14,148 bases of DNA from Deltaproteobacteria bacterium (GTDB taxonomy: Bacteria; Desulfobacterota; DSM-4660; Desulfatiglandales; Desulfatiglandaceae): the NCBI GenBank assembly GCA_003646995.1, contig QMLZ01000054.1, positions 1 through 14,148 of the forward strand, in the 5' to 3' direction. Shown here in pieces: positions 9,660 through 14,148 of the stretch. The translations under genes were made by a program, and so were the position numbers. Positions within the stretch are counted from its first letter, which is position 1. The number at the start of each line of letters is the position of its first letter. The notes below the pieces were generated by a model. That model was given only the letters and a program-made list of their open reading frames with translations. It made no database searches and was not told the origin of the DNA.

Positions 9660-9688
9660 AACCTACCAGTCAGAATCCTGTAGGTCAA
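9660..9688 (-). promoter_or_regulatory. Candidate promoter for the UDP-glucose epimerase-type gene
   Basis: On the minus strand TTGACC (9688-9683) is 17 nt from TAGGTT (9665-9660), with a leader of about 20 nt. The -35 is 5/6 but the -10 only 3/6, so this is tentative. Confidence 0.33.
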
Positions 9689-9755
9689 CAAGGTTGTCCT
9701 TTAAACTTGTAGATGCCCTTGAATTAGTAGGGTTATGTGACTCCTCCTCGTATCC

Positions 9756-9776
9756 CCAAGGCTTACTGCTCCTTGG
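9756..9776. repeat. Short inverted repeat in the divergent intergenic region
   Basis: CCAAGG (9756-9761) and CCTTGG (9771-9776) flank a 9-nt loop, followed by TCGATTAATTTTTG on the plus strand. It lies between the two outward-facing candidate promoters of region 9632-9880, upstream of both, so it is not an obvious terminator for any gene seen. It could be an operator or a chance hairpin. No open frame in this 249-bp gap looks real. Confidence 0.35.
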
Positions 9777-9817
9777 TCGATTAATTTTTGCCCGGTTCAA
9801 GCGCCAGCATAAATGGA

Positions 9818-9846
9818 TTGAAATAGCTGAATCTGTTAGCTATAGT
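9818..9846 (+). promoter_or_regulatory. Sigma70-type promoter for the cysteine synthase fusion gene
   Basis: TTGAAA (9818-9823) and TATAGT (9841-9846) are separated by exactly 17 nt, and each matches 5/6 of consensus. The predicted start point leaves a leader of about 28 nt with GGAG 11 nt before the ATG at 9881. The leader is too short for a T-box or riboswitch. It is the best promoter match in the window. Confidence 0.65.
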
Positions 9847-9880
9847 GAAATTTTGAGCTTTTTTTGGAGAATGCCCTGGA

Positions 9881-12199
9881 ATGAGCCATAACAAAACCAA
9901 TTCTATTTTGGACTTGATAGGTAACACACCCCTGGTCAGGATACACAAACTAAACCCCAACGCAAATGTGGAGATCCTTGCAAAGCTCGAGTGCTTCAAT
10001 CCCGGGGGATCGGTCAAGGACCGGCCGGCCCTGTACATGATTGAAGAGGCTGAGCGCAAGGGTGAATTGACCAAGGACAAGGTTATCCTGGAGGCCACCA
10101 GCGGGAACACGGGGATAGGCCTGGCTTTAGTTGCTGCGGTCAAGGGATATAGGATTCTTCTGGTGATGTCCGAGTCAGTGAGCGAGGAAAGGGTGAAAAT
10201 ATTGAAGGCAATGGGTGCCGAAATAAGGTTCACTCCGGCCCGCCTCAGCACTGACGGGGCCATAGAATATGTTTACAATTTGGTAAGGGAAGAACCTGAG
10301 AGGTACTGGCTGGCAGACCAGTTCAACAACGAGGCCAACTGGAAGGCACACTATTACGGGACAGCCATGGAAATATGGAAGCAGACAGAGGGGCATATAG
10401 ATGTGGTAATGGCCGCTATGGGTACTACCGGCACCCTTATGGGCCTTGCCCGACGTTTCAGAGAGCTTGATCCCAATGTCAGAGTGGTAGGGGTGGAGCC
10501 ATATCTCGGGCATAAAATCCAAGGCCTCAAGAACATGAAGGAATCCTACCAACCGGGTATATTCGACCGAACCCTCCTGGACAAAATTGTTCACATTGAT
10601 GACGAGGAGGCCTTTCAAACAGCTAGGGATTTGGCCAAACAGGAAGGACTTTTTGTGGGTATGAGTTCGGGGGCGGCAGTGGCAGCCGCCCTCAGGATGG
10701 CAAAAGAGATGCCCCAGGGGCGAATTGTGGTTGTGCTGCCAGATGGTGGAGAGCGTTACCTCAGCACACCGCTGTTTACAGTAAAAAAGACCTCGGGCAT
10801 ACATCTTTACAACACCCTCACACGGAAAAAAGAGGAATTTGTGCCCCTGAAGGAAAACGCAGTGACCATTTATTCATGCGGTCCCACCCTTTGCCACCAC
10901 ATCACCCTCGGCCAGTGCAGGAGATTCATATTTGCAGACCTTCTTAGGCGTTATCTGGAATTCAAAGGTTTTAAAGTCACCCATATCATGAACCTAACGG
11001 ACCTTGACGACAGGACCATCGAGGGGGCCCAAAAGGCCGGCACATCCATCAAGGACTTTACAGAAGATTACTATAGGGCGTTCCTTGAAGACCTGGAAAA
11101 GCTCAGCATCAAGAAGGCCACCCAATACCCAAAGGCCTCCGAGTTTGTGGAGGACATGATCGAGCTAGTCAGGAAGCTCATGGAAAAAGGGGTGGCATAT
11201 GAAAAATTCCGCTCCATATATTTTGACATATCCAGGGTGGAAAACTACGGTGAGCTTTCAAAAATAGATCTTAATAAAATAAAGGTCGGAAAGACAGTGG
11301 ACCTCGACCAATATGAAAAAGATAACCCGAGGGATTTTACCCTGCTTAAGAGATCGACGCTGAGTGAATTGAAAAAAGGGATCTTCTTTCAAACTCCTTG
11401 GGGAAACGTCAGGCCTAGCTGGCACCTGGAATGCTCTACCATTGCCCGAAAGCTTGCGGGAGAGATGTATGATATCCACACAAGCGGTGTTGAGCTTATC
11501 TTTCCCCACCACGAAAACGCTATTGCCATCAACAAGGCCCTCAGCGGCAAACCACCAGCCCAGATCTGGCTTCACAACGAACAGGTAATGATAGACGGGA
11601 AGGGAGCGGGCCAGGGCCAGGACTCCCTCACCCTGAGAGAAGTGCTTGCAAAGGGTTATTCCGGAAGACAGGTCAGATACTTTTTGCTCAGCCGTCATTA
11701 TCGAAAGCCCTTGGTAATGTCGTGGTCAAAGCTGAATGCGGTTAGAAATACCCTTGACCATTTAGACAGCTTTGTTCAAAAAGTTCACTTCGCTCCCCAA
11801 GCTCCTCCAAACCAAGAGGTGGACCAACTTATTTATGATCTGCGTCATGGCTTCACAGAAGCCCTTGACGATGATATGAACATTGCGGCAGCCTTTGCCG
11901 CTCTTTTCCAATTTATGGGACGGCTCAACCGAATTGTGGACCGAAAGGGCCTTGACCAAAACGACAAACAAGCTGTGCTCAGGGCGCTAGGTCGGGTCAA
12001 CTCCGTGCTGGGCGTTATGAGGCTCGAAAAGATGGAGCTGAGTGCGGAAAAAATGGAATTGATCAAAACGAGGGAAGAAGCCCGCAAAAAAGGAGATTGG
12101 CAGACCGCTGATGCCATTAGAAATCAGTTACGGAAAATGGGGATAGAAGTGATTGACACACCAAGCGGTACCATCTGGAAAGGTATAAGGCCTGAATAA
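9881..12199 (+). CDS. cysK-cysS: Fusion: cysteine synthase (CysK/CysM type) plus degenerate cysteinyl-tRNA synthetase-like domain
   Basis: A single 772-residue chain. Residues 1 to about 302 are a complete PLP-dependent cysteine synthase: PLP lysine K46 in GGSVKDR, TSGNTG (73-78), phosphate loop GTTGT (181-185), GMSSGAAVAAAL and GERYLSTPLF. It should make cysteine from O-acetylserine (or O-phosphoserine) and sulfide. From I307 to the end (466 residues) it follows cysteinyl-tRNA synthetase over its whole length, including DALR and C-terminal tRNA-binding parts (GTIWK end). Against the E. coli enzyme, HIGH is TLGQ (342-345), KMSKS is about KGAGQ (574-578), KIIK is RTIE (378-381) and zinc ligand E238 is A547. 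Kept are zinc ligands C333, C518, H543 and cysteine-pocket T373, W514 and H533. I infer retained cysteine or tRNA binding with doubtful aminoacyl-adenylate chemistry. No frameshift, stop or internal start lies at the junction. The fusion is certain; its function is not. Confidence 0.93.
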   Translation: MSHNKTNSILDLIGNTPLVRIHKLNPNANVEILAKLECFNPGGSVKDRPALYMIEEAERKGELTKDKVILEATSGNTGIGLALVAAVKGYRILLVMSESVSEERVKILKAMGAEIRFTPARLSTDGAIEYVYNLVREEPERYWLADQFNNEANWKAHYYGTAMEIWKQTEGHIDVVMAAMGTTGTLMGLARRFRELDPNVRVVGVEPYLGHKIQGLKNMKESYQPGIFDRTLLDKIVHIDDEEAFQTARDLAKQEGLFVGMSSGAAVAAALRMAKEMPQGRIVVVLPDGGERYLSTPLFTVKKTSGIHLYNTLTRKKEEFVPLKENAVTIYSCGPTLCHHITLGQCRRFIFADLLRRYLEFKGFKVTHIMNLTDLDDRTIEGAQKAGTSIKDFTEDYYRAFLEDLEKLSIKKATQYPKASEFVEDMIELVRKLMEKGVAYEKFRSIYFDISRVENYGELSKIDLNKIKVGKTVDLDQYEKDNPRDFTLLKRSTLSELKKGIFFQTPWGNVRPSWHLECSTIARKLAGEMYDIHTSGVELIFPHHENAIAINKALSGKPPAQIWLHNEQVMIDGKGAGQGQDSLTLREVLAKGYSGRQVRYFLLSRHYRKPLVMSWSKLNAVRNTLDHLDSFVQKVHFAPQAPPNQEVDQLIYDLRHGFTEALDDDMNIAAAFAALFQFMGRLNRIVDRKGLDQNDKQAVLRALGRVNSVLGVMRLEKMELSAEKMELIKTREEARKKGDWQTADAIRNQLRKMGIEVIDTPSGTIWKGIRPE

Positions 12200-12204
12200 C
12201 AGCC

Positions 12205-12234
12205 AGAAATTCTTTGCCGTTTTTTGGAATTTCT
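12205..12234 (+). terminator. AT-rich hairpin after the fusion gene, weak terminator candidate
   Basis: Perfect 8-bp inverted repeat AGAAATTC (12205-12212) and GAATTTCT (12227-12234) with a 14-nt loop, starting 5 nt after the stop codon and followed by TTCTACAT. The stem is weak and the T-run short, so read-through into the downstream gene is likely. The rest of gap 12200-12386 holds a perfect TTGACA (12267-12272) without a convincing -10. Confidence 0.35.
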
Positions 12235-12386
12235 TTCTACATAATCTGTGTACTTTTTTACCCTCCTTGACAAGCATCATTCCATGGATCAGATGTATGT
12301 CCCTTGAAATTAAGCGGTTTCCCCTGTTCAAACACCCGGCACGCTTCTTTCATATACCCTAGGAAAAACCTGGAAGGTGGCGGAAA

Positions 12387-12731
12387 ATGTGTGCTTCAAC
12401 TTACTGCGATCAGGGTAAAAGGCATCTTCAGAGGGAAAGGGCACTGGAGGAACACGCGCGCCTCAGTCGCCTGTACAGGGAAGACCGATTCGCATTTGAA
12501 AGATGGAGACTGGATACTATAAAGAGGCTCATACAAAGCGCCCCTGATCCAGGGCTGAGGAAAAAACTTTGGGAGTTGCAGGCACGGTGGGACCAGAGGA
12601 TGAATTCAGCAGGCCCCCACAATCGGTTGGTATTGGCAAAGGCCTTGTTTTGGGATCATGTGCTCAACCGGTGGCTACCAACCCTTCAAGAATTCTCAAG
12701 CGGGCACACCAAGAAAGGTCTCAAGGCATAA
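12387..12731 (+). CDS. Small DUF3135-like hypothetical protein
   Basis: A 114-residue, charged, mostly helical soluble protein with no signal peptide or membrane segment. The central part FAFERWRLDTIKRLIQSAPD followed by LRKKLWELQARWDQRMNSA resembles the DUF3135 pattern (FE..R...I..lI..AP...r.rL..LQ.r.d..r), a proteobacterial family of unknown role. This is my recollection of the family pattern, not a database result. AAGGTGG lies about 7 nt before the ATG. Two cysteines (C2, C7) occur at the start. It follows the cysteine synthase fusion gene on the same strand after 187 nt, so co-transcription is possible but not shown. No function can be assigned. Confidence 0.75.
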   Translation: MCASTYCDQGKRHLQRERALEEHARLSRLYREDRFAFERWRLDTIKRLIQSAPDPGLRKKLWELQARWDQRMNSAGPHNRLVLAKALFWDHVLNRWLPTLQEFSSGHTKKGLKA

Positions 12732-12848
12732 CAGGTAGCCGCTATGGGTAACAGAGTCCGACAGATCGAACTCTTGGTCTTGCCAGATCTTGAGATCAAG
12801 GGCTTATTTTATACCAGAATTATTTTGCCTGCCTTGAAATGCTTAACA

Positions 12849-12861
12849 CCCACCTGGTGGG
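12849..12861. terminator. GC-rich palindrome between convergent genes, possible bidirectional terminator
   Basis: CCCACC-T-GGTGGG is a perfect palindrome around one base and can form a 5-bp stem with a 3-nt loop. It begins 5 nt beyond the stop of the four-cysteine protein gene (minus strand). On the plus strand a T-rich stretch (TATTTTGATTTTTTC) follows at 12869-12881. It lies in the 135-bp gap 12732-12866 where two convergent units meet. No strong T-run abuts it on either side, so the call is tentative. Confidence 0.35.
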
Positions 12862-12866
12862 ATCAC

Positions 12867-13079
12867 CTATTTTGATTTTTTCAAAAAGCTTTCACAAGGA
12901 TGGATCAATAGAGGCCACTGACCTCGGTTTCCATCCCATGATTTCGCCAAACACTTTCCCAGTGCCTGTGGACTGTTATGACCCTTTTCGTTGTAAAAAA
13001 ATGAAAAATGCTGGCATTCAGCACACTTAACAGTCCCTTTCTGATCATCTGATGCACCCAAATTCCCAATGCTTTTCAT
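12867..13079 (-). CDS. Small four-cysteine, probably metal-binding protein
   Basis: A 70-residue soluble protein. Four cysteines, C19 and C22 (CAECQHF), C43 (GKC) and C62 (HPCESF), with the conserved-looking core KSWDGNRGQWP (46-56), suggest one zinc or iron-sulfur site. I recall similar short CxxC...WDGxxGQWP proteins from sulfate-reducing bacteria but cannot name a family. It is judged real because GAGG lies 6 nt before the ATG and because the start is only 11 nt after the stop codon of the radical SAM gene, which implies one transcript and probably coupled translation. It might be a partner or, less likely, a substrate of that enzyme. No leader-peptide-like N-terminus is obvious beyond 16 polar residues. 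Confidence 0.72.
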   Translation of the reverse strand: MKSIGNLGASDDQKGTVKCAECQHFSFFYNEKGHNSPQALGKCLAKSWDGNRGQWPLLIHPCESFLKKSK

Positions 13080-13090
13080 AACCTGCCTCG

Positions 13091-14011
13091 CTACCTTTTG
13101 GTTTTGGGGAAAAACTTGGGCAAAATTAATCCGAAAACCAGCCTCATGGTCTCATAGTTTGGTGGGTAAAAGGCCCCTCTGAACACAACCACCGCAGCGC
13201 ACCCGCACCTTGCACAATCTGCGTCATTCCCGTAAGTGCAAAGTTTGCGTGTCCCATCCGACCTGTAACATCGCAAGCCCTGAGACACCGGGCAGTTCTC
13301 ATAGCTGTTCCAAGAAGAAAAAGCACCAGACGGCAGAAGTTGCCTTGCCATGGCCTTGGTAAACCCCACCCTTTCCCCATATTTCTGGCGCAACGCCAAG
13401 AGTCTTTTAACAATTGGTTCCCTCTGCCCCACAGGGACCATGAGATCTTGTTCATTAGCTCCCTTGATAGGGGTAAATAAGGAAAAACCGATTCCTTTGA
13501 CAGGCAGCCCAAGCATTGTCTCAGTAAATTCTTCAATAAAGGGTTCGTTCAGCTTCGAGATGGTCATATGAACGATGGGGGGGCAAGGAGCTCGCCCGAT
13601 ATTCTCAACCACCGTGTCAAACACGCCTTTGCCTCTGATTCGGTCATTGATCTCTTTGGGCCCATCCAGAGAGACAATCCATTGCCCGGCTCCCAGGTCT
13701 GGAAGTCCCAGTGTTCCATTGGTAAACACCAGCAGGGTATCAAAGATCCGGGCAGCTATCCTGCAAACATCAAGGCGCAGGCCAGGCTCTCCTCCGTACA
13801 GAATCGCGGCCCTCATTCCGTGGGCTCTTAAGTAGTGGAAAAGCCGCACCATTTCCTCGTAGCTCAATTCCTCGGGATGTTCCTGCTTCCACCAATAGCA
13901 GTGCCTGCAACGAAGGTTACAGCGGCTGGTGACATCTATAGCTACGGCACCGGGTCTCTTGAACACAAGCCACGCAGAAAGAAAAAGTATTTTCCACAGT
14001 CCTAGAATCAT
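13091..14011 (-). CDS. Radical SAM protein with hydrophobic N-terminus and Cys-rich C-terminus
   Basis: A 306-residue radical S-adenosylmethionine enzyme. The cluster motif CxxxCxxC is C31, C35, C38 (CNLRCRHCYWW), followed by the SAM-binding GGEP (73-76), TNGT (97-100) and SLDGP (114-118). The C-terminus has C240, C248, C258, C266, C269 and C271, which could hold an auxiliary iron-sulfur cluster as in SPASM/twitch enzymes; the spacing is not a textbook SPASM. Residues 1-17 are hydrophobic and may associate with the membrane, as in some HpnH-like enzymes. The substrate is unknown. An in-frame TAG a few codons upstream limits the start to ATG 14011; the ribosome-binding site is weak (AGGA about 13 nt away). 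It lies 61 nt downstream of the tRNA-Ser gene and 11 nt upstream of the four-cysteine protein gene, on the same strand. Confidence 0.88.
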   Translation of the reverse strand: MILGLWKILFLSAWLVFKRPGAVAIDVTSRCNLRCRHCYWWKQEHPEELSYEEMVRLFHYLRAHGMRAAILYGGEPGLRLDVCRIAARIFDTLLVFTNGTLGLPDLGAGQWIVSLDGPKEINDRIRGKGVFDTVVENIGRAPCPPIVHMTISKLNEPFIEEFTETMLGLPVKGIGFSLFTPIKGANEQDLMVPVGQREPIVKRLLALRQKYGERVGFTKAMARQLLPSGAFSSWNSYENCPVSQGLRCYRSDGTRKLCTYGNDADCARCGCAAVVVFRGAFYPPNYETMRLVFGLILPKFFPKTKR

Positions 14012-14072
14012 CTTAACTTTGGAGTCCTACAAGTTCAAAGGCGGTGCCGGTACATGCAGGTGGGCAAAAAAA

Positions 14073-14148
14073 TGGCGGAGAGAGAGGGATTCGAACCCTC
14101 GGTGGATCTTTCGACCCACACTCGCTTAGCAGGCGAGCGCCTTCAGCC
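14073..14148 (-). tRNA. tRNA-Ser(GCU), 5' end cut by the window edge
   Basis: Read on the minus strand, the last 76 nt hold the 3' part of a class II tRNA. The anticodon stem CTCGC/GCGAG encloses loop CTGCTAA, giving anticodon GCT (14130-14128). A long variable arm (GTGGGTC...GATCCAC type) follows, then the T arm GAGGG-TTCGAAT-CCCTC, the acceptor 3' strand TCTCTCC, discriminator G and an encoded CCA (14075-14073). The long variable arm and discriminator G fit serine. The D arm and 5' acceptor strand are only partly or not present. A run of seven T follows CCA on the minus strand (from 14071 downward). Confidence 0.93.

Noticed and set aside
9632..9691. N-terminal extension of the epimerase by 20 codons from a TTG
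   Set aside because: A strong Shine-Dalgarno lies 7 nt before ATG 9631 and the Rossmann fold starts immediately there; the extension also overlaps the candidate promoter.
9694..9891. 65-codon plus-strand open frame before the fusion gene
   Set aside because: No ribosome-binding site or recognisable features; it contains the predicted promoter and overlaps the next gene's start.
12304..12522. 72-codon plus-strand frame overlapping the DUF3135-like gene
   Set aside because: Out of frame with the better supported gene, with no clear ribosome-binding site.
14004..14035. TTGAAC-17-TAAGAT promoter-like match before the radical SAM gene
   Set aside because: The -10 overlaps the ATG, so transcripts would start inside the gene.
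14073..14148. tRNA 3' end as an integration site for a mobile element
   Set aside because: No integrase gene and no second copy of the tRNA 3' end were seen in the window; the neighbours look chromosomal.

Overview
The window looks like the chromosome of an anaerobic delta-type proteobacterium (Desulfobacterota-like). This is inferred from gene content and protein style: a GspE/PilB ATPase with MshEN repeats, a CHASE2-Ser/Thr kinase, a DUF3135-like protein, small CxxC proteins and groES-groEL. No 16S rRNA or other phylogenetic marker gene lies in the window. I see no mobile element, CRISPR array or phage gene, and coding is dense on both strands.

Left part (1-5369): a minus-strand pair encodes a type II secretion/type IV pilus-type assembly ATPase (652-2592) and a zinc-finger membrane protein cut by the window edge (1-513). 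The ATPase has a predicted c-di-GMP-binding N-terminus and an added double zinc ribbon at its C-terminus. Divergent from it, across a 227-bp promoter region, is a membrane-anchored CHASE2-TPR-Ser/Thr protein kinase (2820-5369).

Middle (5395-9631): four minus-strand genes. Two are sugar-nucleotide epimerases (UDP-glucuronate 4-epimerase type and UDP-glucose 4-epimerase type). They flank groES-groEL, which has its own candidate promoter and a strong intrinsic terminator.

Right part (9881-14148): a plus-strand gene fuses a full-length cysteine synthase to a full-length cysteinyl-tRNA synthetase-like domain in one 772-residue chain. The synthase active site looks intact. In the synthetase part HIGH, KMSKS and one zinc ligand are replaced, while most of the cysteine pocket and the tRNA-binding tail remain. 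This is the most unusual object in the window. It is followed by a DUF3135-like gene. Convergent to these is a minus-strand unit: tRNA-Ser(GCU), cut by the window end, then a radical SAM protein, then a 70-residue four-cysteine protein starting 11 nt after the radical SAM stop codon.

Themes: envelope/secretion control (c-di-GMP-type ATPase, kinase), surface sugar precursors, protein folding, and a cysteine/tRNA-related unit. Functional links between these blocks are inference only. No gene-free stretch exceeds 300 bases; the largest gaps are 2593-2819, 9632-9880 and 12200-12386.
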